A stretch of DNA of 64,000 nucleotides from Actinomycetes bacterium (GTDB lineage Bacteria > Actinomycetota > Acidimicrobiia > Acidimicrobiales > Ilumatobacteraceae): positions 82,279 through 146,278 of the forward strand of contig JANYCT010000039.1 of assembly GCA_025360105.1 (NCBI GenBank), given 5' to 3'. The notes beneath the pieces are model-generated. The model was not told the DNA's origin and did not search any database. It saw only the letters and a list, made by a program, of their open reading frames with translations. A program made the translations under genes and the position numbers. Of this stretch, positions 42,643 through 51,672 are shown piece by piece (position 1 is the stretch's first letter; each line of letters starts with the position of its first letter).

Positions 42643-43685
42643 GGTTGTGCCCCTTGCGGTCGTGTGCCTTGTCGCTGTCGCCGGAATGCGAGGGTGACTG
42701 CAATGAGCAGCGCGGCGCCGTTGAAGAAGTCTTCGACCCAGCTCGCTGCGCCGGACAGTTGCAGTCCCTTGATGCCGGTGGCCAAGACGTAGACGGCGAT
42801 CAGCGTGCCGAGCACGTTGATCCGATGCTTGATCTGGGTCGAGCCGAGGAATACTGCCGCGACCGCTGGGAGCAGAAACGGCGGGCCGACCGAGTCGCTG
42901 GCGAGGCCGACCTTGGCGGCGAGGACGATGCCCGCGAAGCTCGCCAACGCCGCGGATCCGAGGAGACCTCCAACCTGGATGCGCGAGGTGCGCACTCCAG
43001 CGAGGCGGGCCGCTTCGGTGTTCGCTCCGGTTGCGAACATGCGCCGCCCTGTCGGGAGCATCTCGAGGATGTACCACACGACGGCACCGGCGACGACGAG
43101 GTAGCAGAACGATCTCGGCAAGCCAAAGAACGTGCCGCGTCCGAACGCCTGGAACGTGGTCGACGTCCCACCAGAGATCGTTGCGCCAGAGGTGATCGCC
43201 TTTGCAAGGCCGAGCAGCACTGACGCCATGCCCAGCGTCGCGATCATCGACGGCACCTTGTATCTCACGACGATGACAGATGTGATGCCGCCGATCCCGA
43301 GGCAGATGGCGAACGTGGCGAGGCAGATCAGGATGGTGTTGACGTGATAGAGCTCTCCGAGCTTGGCGACGAGCACCATCGAGAAGCCCGCCATCGCACC
43401 GAACGACAGGTCGATCGATCCGGTGCTGAACGCGATCAGCGCTCCAAGAGCGAGAATGCCGGTCACTGCGCTGTCGCTCATGATGATGCGCATCGTCGTG
43501 GTGCTCAAGAACGTGTCGGGAATCCGCAGCGAGAACCAACCTATGATGAGCACCCAGACGTACAGGGCGGTGAACTCGGTACGGAAGACCTTTCGTGATG
43601 CGTTGCGTAGCGCTCCGCTACCGGCGGTTTCAGCTAGGGCGGCGCTCACGGTGACGCTTGGGGCGGTGATGGCGGTGTCCGTCAT
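42639..43685 (-). CDS. ABC transporter permease, sugar/ribose type (RbsC-like)
   Basis: A 348-residue permease with about nine to ten helices, of the BPD_transp_2 family. VTGILALGALIAFSTGSIDL, then SFGAMAGFSMVLVAKLGE and PSMIATLGMASVLLGLAKAI, and NTEAARLAGVRTSRIQVGG (the EAA-like coupling loop) are characteristic. It forms the channel for the ATPase at 43682 and the receptor at 45332. Family members import ribose, autoinducer-2 and other small polyols; in this cluster the cargo is likely the catabolic substrate or its conjugate. The start at 43685 overlaps the ATPase stop. Confidence 0.88.
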   Translation of the reverse strand: MTDTAITAPSVTVSAALAETAGSGALRNASRKVFRTEFTALYVWVLIIGWFSLRIPDTFLSTTTMRIIMSDSAVTGILALGALIAFSTGSIDLSFGAMAGFSMVLVAKLGELYHVNTILICLATFAICLGIGGITSVIVVRYKVPSMIATLGMASVLLGLAKAITSGATISGGTSTTFQAFGRGTFFGLPRSFCYLVVAGAVVWYILEMLPTGRRMFATGANTEAARLAGVRTSRIQVGGLLGSAALASFAGIVLAAKVGLASDSVGPPFLLPAVAAVFLGSTQIKHRINVLGTLIAVYVLATGIKGLQLSGAASWVEDFFNGAALLIAVTLAFRRQRQGTRPQGAQP

Positions 43686-45214
43686 GATCGGATCTCCTCG
43701 CGTGCATCGGTGAGGCAGTGTCGCTCGATGTCGTCGGCCGATACCGGAGCGAGCAGTTCGGCGTCGATCGACCCACGGCAGAGCACGATCACTCGGTCGC
43801 ACAACTCGGCGAGTTCGATCGAGTCGGTCGAGCAGACGATGACGGCGAGGCCGCCGTTGCGGGCGGCCTCACGGAGCAGGCGGTGTACGTCGGACTTTGC
43901 CGAGATGTCGACTCCCTGTGTGGGCTCGTCGAGCAGCAGCACGGTTGGCTGCACTCCGAGCCACCGGGCGAGGAGCACCTTTTGCTGATTGCCTCCGCTG
44001 AGGGTGGCGACAATGCGTTCCGGATTGCCATCGGGCTTCACCTTGGTGCGATGCAGCAGTTCGGCGGCATCTGCGGTCTCCGAGGCCCGGTGCAGGCGGC
44101 CGCGTCGGCGGTAGGCAGCGATGCGAGGGAGTGACAGGTTGGCGCGGGCGGAGTCAGCGACGATGAGACCGACTCGTAGCCGTTCTGCCGGGACGAGGGC
44201 GAGGCCGGCGGCGATCGCCGCGACCGGATCCGCTGCAACCGTGCTGCCTCCGACGGTGACCGTTCCGGTTCTGGGGATCGCACCGAACAGCGCCTTGGCG
44301 AGATGCTCGCGACCTGAGTCCGACAGACCGGCGACGCCGACGATTTCGCCGACTCTGACTTCGATGTCGATGCTCCGCAGCAGAGAGGTGGAGATTGAGG
44401 TCGCTGCGAGAGCGACCGGGCTGGAGGTCGACAAGGCGATGTCGCTGGTTGGGCTGGGGTCATGGACCCCTCCAGTCATGAGCTCGACCAGTTCGTCGTG
44501 GCTGACAGCGTTGGTGGGCACTGTTGCGATGCGTCGTCCATCGCGCAGCACAGTGACGTGTTGCGTGAGTTCGAACACCTCGTCGAGATGGTGCGACACA
44601 TAGATGACCGCAAGTCCGCTCGCGTTGACCGCACGAATGACGTTGAACAATCGGCCGACCTCGTCGTCGGGCATCGAGGCGGTGGGTTCGTCGAGCACGA
44701 GGAGCTGAGCGCCGTCACGCCAGCCGACGAGTGCCCTGGCGACTGCCACCGCGGTACGAGCTGATGCTGAAAGCTGGCCGACAGGTCGACGGAGGTCGAG
44801 CTGGACACCGAGCTCGCCAAGGGCCTCGGTCACACGAGCGCGGGTGGCGGGCCAGTCGATGCTGCCGCTGACGCGGCGAATGAACCCGTTGCCGATCGCG
44901 TAGTTGTCGACAGCGTCCAGTTCGTCGACGAGACCAAGGTCCTGGTGAACGAAACGAAGCCCACCTTCGGCTGCGGCGACCGGGTCACCCATCCGAAGTG
45001 GCGTGCCGTTGATCGATGCCACGGCCCCGTCATCGGGTTGCACATATCCCGACAGGGTCTTGATCAACGTCGACTTCCCGGAGCCGTTCACACCGACGAG
45101 CCCGTGCACCTCGCCAGCTGCGATCTGGAGGTCCACGTCGATGAGTGCCCGCGTCGAACCGAAGGTCTTGGACAGACCTTCGATCGACAATGCGTGGGCC
45201 GCAGCGGTCAGCAC
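43682..45214 (-). CDS. ABC transporter ATPase with two nucleotide-binding domains (RbsA-like)
   Basis: A 510-residue duplicated ATPase of the sugar-import class. Domain 1 has Walker A GVNGSGKST, signature LSASARTAVAVARAL (an altered LSGGQ) and Walker B LLVLDEPTASMPDD. Domain 2 has a degenerate Walker A, VAGLSDSGREHLAKALFG, but a full signature LSGGNQQKVLLARWL and VLLLDEPTQGVDI. Asymmetric sites like these are normal for RbsA-type proteins. The GTG start at 45214 has GGTAGAGGA upstream. It is the first gene of the leftward operon that runs on to the PadR gene. Confidence 0.9.
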   Translation of the reverse strand: MLTAAAHALSIEGLSKTFGSTRALIDVDLQIAAGEVHGLVGVNGSGKSTLIKTLSGYVQPDDGAVASINGTPLRMGDPVAAAEGGLRFVHQDLGLVDELDAVDNYAIGNGFIRRVSGSIDWPATRARVTEALGELGVQLDLRRPVGQLSASARTAVAVARALVGWRDGAQLLVLDEPTASMPDDEVGRLFNVIRAVNASGLAVIYVSHHLDEVFELTQHVTVLRDGRRIATVPTNAVSHDELVELMTGGVHDPSPTSDIALSTSSPVALAATSISTSLLRSIDIEVRVGEIVGVAGLSDSGREHLAKALFGAIPRTGTVTVGGSTVAADPVAAIAAGLALVPAERLRVGLIVADSARANLSLPRIAAYRRRGRLHRASETADAAELLHRTKVKPDGNPERIVATLSGGNQQKVLLARWLGVQPTVLLLDEPTQGVDISAKSDVHRLLREAARNGGLAVIVCSTDSIELAELCDRVIVLCRGSIDAELLAPVSADDIERHCLTDAREEIRS

Positions 45215-45255
45215 CGCGAGTCCTCTACCGACATGTGCGCTCCCAACTTTCGCGC

Positions 45256-45287
45256 TTGACTAATACTTATTCCTGTACAACTATATC
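45256..45287. promoter_or_regulatory. divergent promoter with candidate PadR operator (45263-45278)
   Basis: In the 117-bp gap between the two divergent operons, TTGACT (45256-45261) can serve as a rightward -35 box, with a poor -10 near TATATC (45282-45287). Between them lies ATACTTATTCCTGTAC, which on the reverse strand is GTACAGGAATAAGTAT. The same word with two changes is found at 56581-56596. The local AT-richness is striking. A repressor bound here would cover the promoter. Confidence 0.55.
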
Positions 45288-45331
45288 TATTCAGTCGAGT
45301 CTGTCAAGACCCGCACGAACAAGGGGGAAAC

Positions 45332-46543
45332 ATGAAGCACAAGCTCAGGGCGGCATCGGTCGCGCTGCTCATGACGACACTTGCCGCATGCGGCAGCGAC
45401 AAGAACGCAGCGTCCACTGCCAGCACGACTTCGCCGGCAGCGACAACCACCCAGCCGGATACCACGCCGTCCAGCACGTCGGCGGCCACGACCACGGCGG
45501 CCGCGGCGACGCCGGGAGCGAAGGCAGCAGACAAGCTGGCGAGTCACCTTGCGCCGCCGGAGACGATCACAGTCTCAGAGGCGTTGTCGGCTCGCCCCAA
45601 GACGGGCGTCAAGGTGACCTTCATCAACGCGGAAGTCGGTCCGGCTCCCTCGTTCGGTGTGGGCGTCAAGGCCGCCAGCGAGGCACTCGGCTGGCAGTAC
45701 ACCGAGTTGGGAGTCGACCTCCGCAACCCGGCAACAGTGAACTCCGCGTTCGTGCAAGCCATCGACGGCGGCGCCCAGGTCATCGTCACCGCGGCCTTGG
45801 ATCAGGCGCTCATGCAAGACGCGCTGACCACGGCCAAGAGCAAGGGCATCGTCGTGATCGATGCAGCGACCTCCAACACGGTTGGCAATGGCATCACTGC
45901 GATCATCGGCTCGACCAGTCAGGCAGCGAGCCTGTGGGCCGGGCTGCCGGCCTTGCAGATGATCGTCGATTCCGACGGCGCGGCGGGCAAGGCTGACATT
46001 GCAATGGCCTTCGAACCACAACTCGAGACGGTCCACCGGCCAAACCTCGACGCAGTGAAGGCCGAGATCGCCACCTTCTGCCCGGACACCTGCACGACGG
46101 CCGAGATCCCAGTTCCGATCGGCGACGTCCAGGCCGGCAAGGGAGCCGCGACGATCATCTCGTTCCTGCAGCAGCACCCCGAGATCGACTATGTGTATGT
46201 CGCGGGACCGGAGCTCGCTCTCGGTCTCGCTGGCGCTCTCCAGGAAGCTGGCCTCACCAAGATCAAGTTCCTCGGATCAGCCCCGGATCAAGCAGCGATC
46301 GAGGAGACCGCCAAGGGATCCGGCGCAGGCTGGGGTGCAGTGCCCTTCGTCCAGTGGGGCTGGCAGCTCGTCGACGCCGCTGCCCGGTCGCTCGGCGGCC
46401 AGGACGTGACGGTCGCTGAGAAGGCTGGCATCCCGATCTGGCTCGTCAACCCTGACAACGCCAGCAAGGTGACGTTCGAGAACAAGTACCCCTCGGCGCC
46501 GGCCGGCTACGCCGACCAGTTCAAGAAGCTGTGGGGATTGTGA
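45332..46543 (+). CDS. sugar-type ABC transporter substrate-binding lipoprotein
   Basis: A 403-residue lipoprotein receptor of the Peripla_BP_4 (ribose/AI-2-like) family. Lipobox LAAC (Cys at residue 20), Thr/Ser-rich linker to about residue 75, then VKVTFINAEVGPAPSFGVGV, LRNPATVNSAFVQAIDGGAQ, DYVYVAGPELALGLAGALQE and KFLGSAPDQAAIEET. It delivers the ligand to the permease/ATPase encoded on the other side of the divergent promoter, so the transporter is split between two operons. Ribosome site AAGGGGG precedes the ATG. The ligand is unknown. Confidence 0.88.
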   Translation: MKHKLRAASVALLMTTLAACGSDKNAASTASTTSPAATTTQPDTTPSSTSAATTTAAAATPGAKAADKLASHLAPPETITVSEALSARPKTGVKVTFINAEVGPAPSFGVGVKAASEALGWQYTELGVDLRNPATVNSAFVQAIDGGAQVIVTAALDQALMQDALTTAKSKGIVVIDAATSNTVGNGITAIIGSTSQAASLWAGLPALQMIVDSDGAAGKADIAMAFEPQLETVHRPNLDAVKAEIATFCPDTCTTAEIPVPIGDVQAGKGAATIISFLQQHPEIDYVYVAGPELALGLAGALQEAGLTKIKFLGSAPDQAAIEETAKGSGAGWGAVPFVQWGWQLVDAAARSLGGQDVTVAEKAGIPIWLVNPDNASKVTFENKYPSAPAGYADQFKKLWGL

Positions 46544-47304
46544 GTCGACTCGTTGGGCGCGTGGCCTTGATCACTGGCACTGCCGGTGGTCAAGGCCGCG
46601 CTGCCGCGCTGCTGTTCGCCACAGAGGGAGCAACAGTGGTCGGCTGCGACCTGAACGCGACCGGCAACGCCGAGACGTATGAGCTGGTCACCGCAGCCGG
46701 GGGGACGATGGTCGACTCCGGAGCGGTCGACCTCGGCGACCCGAACGCTGCGGCGGCCTGGGTCGCATCAGTCGTCGAGCAGTTCGGAAAGATCGACGTG
46801 CTCTACAACAACGCCGCCTCGGTCCGCTTCGCTCCGCTCACTTCGGACATCGAGAACTGGCACTACGCAGTCCGCAACGAGCTCGATCTCGTCTACTTCG
46901 TGTGCCGGGCGGCATGGCCGCACCTCAAGCGGCCGGGCGCCTCGATCATCAACACCTCGTCCAACATCGCATTGCGCGGCATCGCCCAACTCCCTGCCGT
47001 TGCCCACGCCGCCACCAAGGCAGGCGTGCTCGGAGTCAGCCGGCAGCTCGCGATTGAAGGCGCCCCAGACGGAATTCGAGTCAACACCATCGTCCCCGGC
47101 CTGGTTAACTCCCCCGCCACCGCACCGGTGCTCGCGCTGGGCGAACAGGGTCCGCTGCAAGCTGTCATCGATGCCATCCCCATGCGACGTCCGGCGGAGT
47201 GCAGCGAGATCGCCGAGGTCGCACTCTTCCTTGCCTCTGCAGCGTCGTCGTACATGACCGGCGCCGAGCTCGTCGTCGACGGAGGCCACAGTGCCTCGCT
47301 CTGA
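46540..47304 (+). CDS. short-chain dehydrogenase/reductase with altered active-site Tyr
   Basis: A 254-residue classical SDR. Cofactor loop VALITGTAGGQGRAAA, NNAAS, IINTSSNIALRG with the catalytic Ser, and RVNTIVPGLVNSPAT are present. The usual YxxxK is written HAATK (AVAHAATKAGVLG), with His in place of the catalytic Tyr. This could shift its mechanism or make it inactive. In aromatic pathways SDRs oxidise dihydrodiols or alcohols before ring cleavage. The GTG start at 46540 overlaps the receptor stop codon (GTGA), so it is translated with the receptor. Confidence 0.85.
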   Translation: MSRLVGRVALITGTAGGQGRAAALLFATEGATVVGCDLNATGNAETYELVTAAGGTMVDSGAVDLGDPNAAAAWVASVVEQFGKIDVLYNNAASVRFAPLTSDIENWHYAVRNELDLVYFVCRAAWPHLKRPGASIINTSSNIALRGIAQLPAVAHAATKAGVLGVSRQLAIEGAPDGIRVNTIVPGLVNSPATAPVLALGEQGPLQAVIDAIPMRRPAECSEIAEVALFLASAASSYMTGAELVVDGGHSASL

Positions 47305-47337
47305 ACGCTGGGCTACCACTGAGACGGCCGGTGCCGA

Positions 47338-48414
47338 ATGAGCGAAGTGCTGCTCGCCGGCGTGACCCACTATCCGCCCCTCAGCATGCCCGACTCGCTG
47401 ATGGCCGACATCTTGCGGCGGACCCTCGCCGACCCCTCGATTCCGCAACTCGAGAAGGACCCGGCGCGTTGGCCCCAACACATGCACGACGAGTGGGGTC
47501 ACGATGAGGGCCTCGCTTCGGCGGCGGTTCATCGCGCTGCGCTCGTCGCTGGACTCGGAAGAGTCCGCGAGGAGCTTGACGCATTCCAGCCGGACCTGGT
47601 GTTGATCTGGGGCGACGACCAGCACGAGAACTTCCACGAAGACCTCATCCCGCCCTACGCAGTACTGGCCTACGACGACCTCACGGTCCTGCCGTGGGCC
47701 CAAGCAGCAGCATCTGCAATGACGGCCGGCAAGGCCAATGTCTGGGACGAGCCTCCGACCCAAGAGCGCCTGATCAAGGGCCACCGGACTGCGGCGCGAT
47801 GGCTGGTCGAAGAGTTGATCGGCGAGGGATTCGATGTCGCCTACGCCTATCGGCAGCTGCATCACCCGGGCCTTTCGCACGCGTTCCTGAACACCGTCTT
47901 GTACCTCGACTACGAACGAACGGGCTTCCCATGGCCTGTCGTTGCAATGCCGGTCAACTGCTACGGCCGCAAAGTGGTCGGCGCCCGAGGCTTCATGACC
48001 CGCCTCGACGAACACCCTGAGCCCGACCCGCCGTCACCCTCCCCGTCGCGGCTGATGGCCCTGGGTGGCGCGATCATGCGCGCTGCACAGCGAAGCCCAT
48101 GGCGAATCGCGATGATTGCCTCGTCATCGTGGTCGCACGCGTTCCTGTGCGACCACACTTGGCGCCTCCGGCCGGACACGGACGCGGACCGCAATCTCTA
48201 CGACGCGCTCGTGGCAGCGGACTACACGAAATGGGAGTCGGTGTCACTCGACGACGTGGAGCGCGCCGGCCAACAAGAAGTTCTCAACTGGTGCATCCTG
48301 CTCGGCGCGGCCCGTGCCGCTCACGCCGAAGTGTCGTGGTCGACGTTCATCGAGACCTCATGTTTCAACTCCAACAAGGTGTTCGCGCTCTGGAACCCGA
48401 TCGAAAGGACATGA
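47338..48414 (+). CDS. LigB-type (class III) extradiol ring-cleavage dioxygenase
   Basis: A 358-residue protein of the LigB superfamily, Fe(II) enzymes that open catechol-type rings next to the hydroxyls. MSEVLLAGVTHYPPLSMPDS holds the first metal His, PDLVLIWGDDQHENFHEDLI the conserved loop, and ASSSWSHAFLCDH a late block. Its position before the decarboxylase, tautomerase and semialdehyde dehydrogenase genes indicates that its product is a 2-hydroxymuconate-semialdehyde-type compound. The exact substituent is not known, and the sequence is not close enough to LigB or catechol dioxygenases for me to name one. ATG at 47338, 33 bp after the SDR gene. Confidence 0.82.
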   Translation: MSEVLLAGVTHYPPLSMPDSLMADILRRTLADPSIPQLEKDPARWPQHMHDEWGHDEGLASAAVHRAALVAGLGRVREELDAFQPDLVLIWGDDQHENFHEDLIPPYAVLAYDDLTVLPWAQAAASAMTAGKANVWDEPPTQERLIKGHRTAARWLVEELIGEGFDVAYAYRQLHHPGLSHAFLNTVLYLDYERTGFPWPVVAMPVNCYGRKVVGARGFMTRLDEHPEPDPPSPSPSRLMALGGAIMRAAQRSPWRIAMIASSSWSHAFLCDHTWRLRPDTDADRNLYDALVAADYTKWESVSLDDVERAGQQEVLNWCILLGAARAAHAEVSWSTFIETSCFNSNKVFALWNPIERT

Positions 48415-48415
48415 C

Positions 48416-49204
48416 ATGTCGATGACACAGGAACTGACGATGGCCTTGGCTGATCGCCTCGATCTCGCCTGCAGCCGGCGCACCGCGATCGGCAGACTCA
48501 CCATCGACCACCCGGGTCTGTCGACCGACGACGCATACGCCGTGCAGGACGAGGTGGTGCGGCGGCGAATCGAGCGCGGCGAACGAGTTGTCGGCGCAAA
48601 GTTGGGTCTCACCGCACGCGCGAAGCAGGTGCAGATGGGGGTCGATCAGCCGGTGTTCGGTCAGCTGCTGTCTGGGGGAATCCATCCAGACGGCGCGCCG
48701 ATCTCTCTCGACCAACTCATCCATCCCAGAGTCGAACCCGAAATCGTGTTCCGCATCGGTGAGCGACTGACGGGCCCCCGCGTCAGCCGCGCCGACGTGT
48801 TGAGCGCGACCGAGTCGGTGACGTGCGGCCTCGAGATCATCGACTCGCGCTACGCCGACTTCTCCTTCACAGCGGCAGACGTCATTGCCGACAACACCTC
48901 GGCGGCCTTCGTCGTCACGAGCCCTGATACGCAAACCGTGCGCGACCTCGACCTCGCGCTCGTTGGTCTGATGCTGGAAGTCGACGGTGAGCTGGTGTCG
49001 ACGGCCGCGGGCGCGGCGACGATGGGCCATCCCGCAGACGCTGTTGCAGCATTGGCCAACTGGCTCTTCGAACGGGGCCAGGCGATCGAGGCCGGATGGC
49101 TGATCTTCTCCGGTGGCCTCACCGCAGCCGTCCCGCTGGCGGGCGGATCTTGCATCACCGCAACGTTCGCGTCGCTCGGGTCCGTTTCGGTCACTGCGGT
49201 CTGA
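48416..49204 (+). CDS. dmpH: 4-oxalocrotonate decarboxylase (2-oxo-3-hexenedioate decarboxylase)
   Basis: A 262-residue protein of the MhpD/DmpH family. GAKLGLTARAKQVQMGVDQP, LIHPRVEPEIVFRIGERLTG, GLEIIDSRYADFSFTAADVI and IFSGGLTAAVPLAGG match the decarboxylase (DmpH/XylI) rather than the hydratase branch: RYADFSF and GGLTAAV are the telling parts. It decarboxylates 2-oxo-3-hexenedioate to 2-hydroxypenta-2,4-dienoate and normally forms a complex with the hydratase, encoded here in the facing operon (50797-51672). GAAAGGA precedes the ATG at 48416. Confidence 0.87.
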   Translation: MSMTQELTMALADRLDLACSRRTAIGRLTIDHPGLSTDDAYAVQDEVVRRRIERGERVVGAKLGLTARAKQVQMGVDQPVFGQLLSGGIHPDGAPISLDQLIHPRVEPEIVFRIGERLTGPRVSRADVLSATESVTCGLEIIDSRYADFSFTAADVIADNTSAAFVVTSPDTQTVRDLDLALVGLMLEVDGELVSTAAGAATMGHPADAVAALANWLFERGQAIEAGWLIFSGGLTAAVPLAGGSCITATFASLGSVSVTAV

Positions 49205-49215
49205 CGGAACAGCAC

Positions 49216-49413
49216 ATGCCGCTCATCCAAGTCAACATGCTCGAGGGTCGTACGACGGACCAGAAGGCCGCCATGCTCAAAGCGATCACCGCCGCCGTCC
49301 ACGAGTCGATCGGCGCGCCGGTTGCATCGATCCGGGTGTGGATCCACGAGTTCCCGGCCACCGATTTCATCGCCGGTGGCCAACTCGCCAGCGAACGCGA
49401 AGCCACGCCGTGA
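49216..49413 (+). CDS. dmpI: 4-oxalocrotonate tautomerase
   Basis: A 65-residue tautomerase monomer. Pro follows the initiator Met (MPLIQVNMLEGRTTDQKAAM), giving the catalytic N-terminal Pro after Met removal. The Arg of the loop at VHESIGAPVASIRVWIHE follows at the family position, and the length is typical for hexameric 4-OT. It interconverts 2-hydroxymuconate and 2-oxo-3-hexenedioate, between the semialdehyde dehydrogenase and the decarboxylase steps. It overlaps the next gene by 4 bp (GTGA). Confidence 0.92.
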   Translation: MPLIQVNMLEGRTTDQKAAMLKAITAAVHESIGAPVASIRVWIHEFPATDFIAGGQLASEREATP

Positions 49414-50831
49414 TCGATCTTCCCCACATCATCGATGGCCGCCGAGTCGACGGCGGCGAATGGTTCGACAGCGTCAACCCGGCCACCCGGCAGCCGTGGG
49501 CGCGCGTCGCCCGAGGAACATCCGACGATGCCGCACTGGCGGTCGCCGCCGCGCGGCACGCTTTCGACGACGGCCCGTGGCCGCGGATGAGTCCAGAGGA
49601 CAGGGCCAGTCATCTGCACCGATTGGCCGATCTGATCGTCGCCAACGCCGATGAACTCGCTCACATCGAGTCCACCGACATGGGCAAGCCGATCAGTCAG
49701 GCGCGGCAGAAAGACATCCCGCGCTCGGCACACAACTTCAGGTTCTTCGCCGACTTCCAGCGGTTCTGCGAGGACGAATCGATCCCCGTTTCGTCGAACC
49801 ATCACGTCTACACGAGGTACGAGCCGGTCGGCGTCGCGGCTGCGATCAGCCCGTGGAACTTCCCGCTGATGTTGGCGACCTGGAAGGTCGCTCCGGCGTT
49901 GGCGTTCGGCAACACAGTTGTATTGAAGCCGGCGGAGCAGGCCCCTGGCACCTGCACGCGGCTGGGAGAACTTGCGATCGAAGCCGGTCTTCCGAACGGG
50001 GTTCTCAACGTGGTCAACGGCTTCGGCCCCGGCGAGGCCGGAGAGGGCCTGACGACCAGCCCGGAGGTTGACCTGGTGACGTTCACGGGTGAATCGAACA
50101 CCGGTCGCAAGATCATGGCCGCCGCGGCTCAGACGTTGAAGCGGCTGAGCTTCGAGATGGGCGGCAAGGGCGCCAACGTGGTGTTCGCTGACTGCGACCT
50201 CGACAAGGCTGTCGATTGGTCGATCCAGGCGATCTACACCAACGCCGGCCAAGTGTGCCTCGCCGGTAGCCGCCTCTACGTGGAACGTGCAGTCTTCGAC
50301 GAGTTCGTACCCCGTTTCGTCGCCCGCGCCGAGGCGATGAGGTTGGGAGATCCGCTCGACCCGATGACCGAGATTGGTCCACTGGCCAACGAGGAGCACT
50401 TTCAGAAGGTCTCCAGCTATCTCGAGATCGCCGACCGAGAGGGCGCAAAGATGCTCACCGGCGGCGCCGCTGACGGCTGGTGGATTCGGCCGACGGTGTT
50501 CGTCGACGTCGCACCGGAGATGCGTATCGTGCGCGAGGAGGTCTTTGGCCCGGTCGTCGTGATCCAACCCTTCGACACCGAGGATGACGCAGTGCGGATG
50601 GCGAACGACAGCCCGTACGGGCTGAACGCGATGCTGTTCACCGAGAACGTGCGCCGGGCGCATCGGGTCGCAGGTCGGCTGCGTGCGGGCACGGTGTGGG
50701 TGAACTGCTTCTTCGTGCGCGATCTGCGCAGCCCGTTCGGTGGGTACGGCGACTCGGGCATCGGACGTGAGGGCGGCAAGTTCAGTCGCGAGTTCTTCAC
50801 CGAGGCCAAGGCGGTCGTTCTCGAGTTGTGA
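49410..50831 (+). CDS. dmpC: 2-hydroxymuconic semialdehyde dehydrogenase
   Basis: A 473-residue NAD-dependent aldehyde dehydrogenase of the DmpC/XylG type. AAISPWNFPLMLATWKVAPA, VTFTGESNTGRKIM, LSFEMGGKGANVVFADCDLD with the general-base Glu, and NAGQVCLAGSRLYVE with the nucleophilic Cys are all intact. It oxidises the ring-cleavage semialdehyde to the dicarboxylate. The GTG start at 49410 is set by the overlap with the tautomerase stop. Its 3' end overlaps the convergent hydratase gene by 35 bp, so the two operons meet tail to tail. Confidence 0.9.
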   Translation: MIDLPHIIDGRRVDGGEWFDSVNPATRQPWARVARGTSDDAALAVAAARHAFDDGPWPRMSPEDRASHLHRLADLIVANADELAHIESTDMGKPISQARQKDIPRSAHNFRFFADFQRFCEDESIPVSSNHHVYTRYEPVGVAAAISPWNFPLMLATWKVAPALAFGNTVVLKPAEQAPGTCTRLGELAIEAGLPNGVLNVVNGFGPGEAGEGLTTSPEVDLVTFTGESNTGRKIMAAAAQTLKRLSFEMGGKGANVVFADCDLDKAVDWSIQAIYTNAGQVCLAGSRLYVERAVFDEFVPRFVARAEAMRLGDPLDPMTEIGPLANEEHFQKVSSYLEIADREGAKMLTGGAADGWWIRPTVFVDVAPEMRIVREEVFGPVVVIQPFDTEDDAVRMANDSPYGLNAMLFTENVRRAHRVAGRLRAGTVWVNCFFVRDLRSPFGGYGDSGIGREGGKFSREFFTEAKAVVLEL

Positions 50832-51672
50832 GCCTGTCGGCAGGCGTCCATTCGTCCGTTGCGATCTGATCGGCGCCGAAGGTGACCTGCACTTCACCGA
50901 GACCCTCGATCATTGCCACGAAATGGTCGCCTGGTCGGACAGCGACCATGGGACCGAGCGCACCGGTGAGCACGACATCGCCAGCCCTCAGCGGCGAACC
51001 CCGGCGCACCATCTCTGCCGCCAACCAGGCCGCCGCAATCAGGGGGCTGCCCAGACAGTCGGCACCTGCGCCTGCTGACACGGTTTCAGTTGGCTCGCCG
51101 TCACGCGTCCGCTGCATTGTCATCGACGCACCGACCAAGTCGATGTCCGAGATGGCTGCCCTCACGGAGCCGAGAACGAACGCCCCGGAGGAGGCGTTGT
51201 CCGCGATCGTGTCGACGATGGTGATCTGCCAGTCCTTGATGCGGCTGCCAACGATTTCGAGCGCCGGCTGCACCCACGCGACGGCGGCGGCGACCTCGTC
51301 GGCTGACGGATCGGGATTGGTCAGGTCGGCGGCGAGGACGAACGCCATTTCTGCCTCTATCCGGGGCTGCAGAACACGGCCGAACGGAAGCAGGTCGCCC
51401 GACGCGTAGCGCATGTCCTCGAAGAGCGCACCGAAGTCGGGTTGGTCGACGCCGAGCTGTTGTTGAACCCGAGGGTTGGTGAGCCCGATCTTGCGGCCGA
51501 CGATGCGGCGACCGGCCTCCAACCACGTCCGAACGGACGCCGATTGGATCGCATAGCCCGCGTCGGTGTCGCCGCGGTCGAACACGGAACTGATCGGCGG
51601 GATCGCGACGCTGTCCGCTTCGGCGTTCAGCAGCGTCGCCGAGATTGCTGTGATGTGTTCTGAGGTCGTCAT
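50797..51672 (-). CDS. dmpE: 2-oxopent-4-enoate (2-hydroxypentadienoate) hydratase
   Basis: A 291-residue protein of the MhpD/DmpE family. [61 protein letters not shown] and [11 protein letters not shown] follow the hydratase branch (SRIxDWxIxxxDTxADNAS). It adds water to 2-hydroxypenta-2,4-dienoate to give 4-hydroxy-2-oxovalerate. The C-terminus is about 20 residues longer than usual ([19 protein letters not shown]). The ATG start overlaps the aldolase stop by 4 bp, giving the order aldehyde dehydrogenase - aldolase - hydratase in one operon. Confidence 0.88.
   Translation of the reverse strand: MTTSEHITAISATLLNAEADSVAIPPISSVFDRGDTDAGYAIQSASVRTWLEAGRRIVGRKIGLTNPRVQQQLGVDQPDFGALFEDMRYASGDLLPFGRVLQPRIEAEMAFVLAADLTNPDPSADEVAAAVAWVQPALEIVGSRIKDWQITIVDTIADNASSGAFVLGSVRAAISDIDLVGASMTMQRTRDGEPTETVSAGAGADCLGSPLIAAAWLAAEMVRRGSPLRAGDVVLTGALGPMVAVRPGDHFVAMIEGLGEVQVTFGADQIATDEWTPADRLTTRERPPWPR

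Noticed and set aside
46768..48015. Long reverse-strand open frame (415 codons) opposite the SDR and LigB genes, and another of 568 codons at 49191-50897
   Set aside because: They are antisense to well-supported enzyme genes, have high-GC shadow composition (Arg, His, Val, Gly rich) and no recognisable domain.
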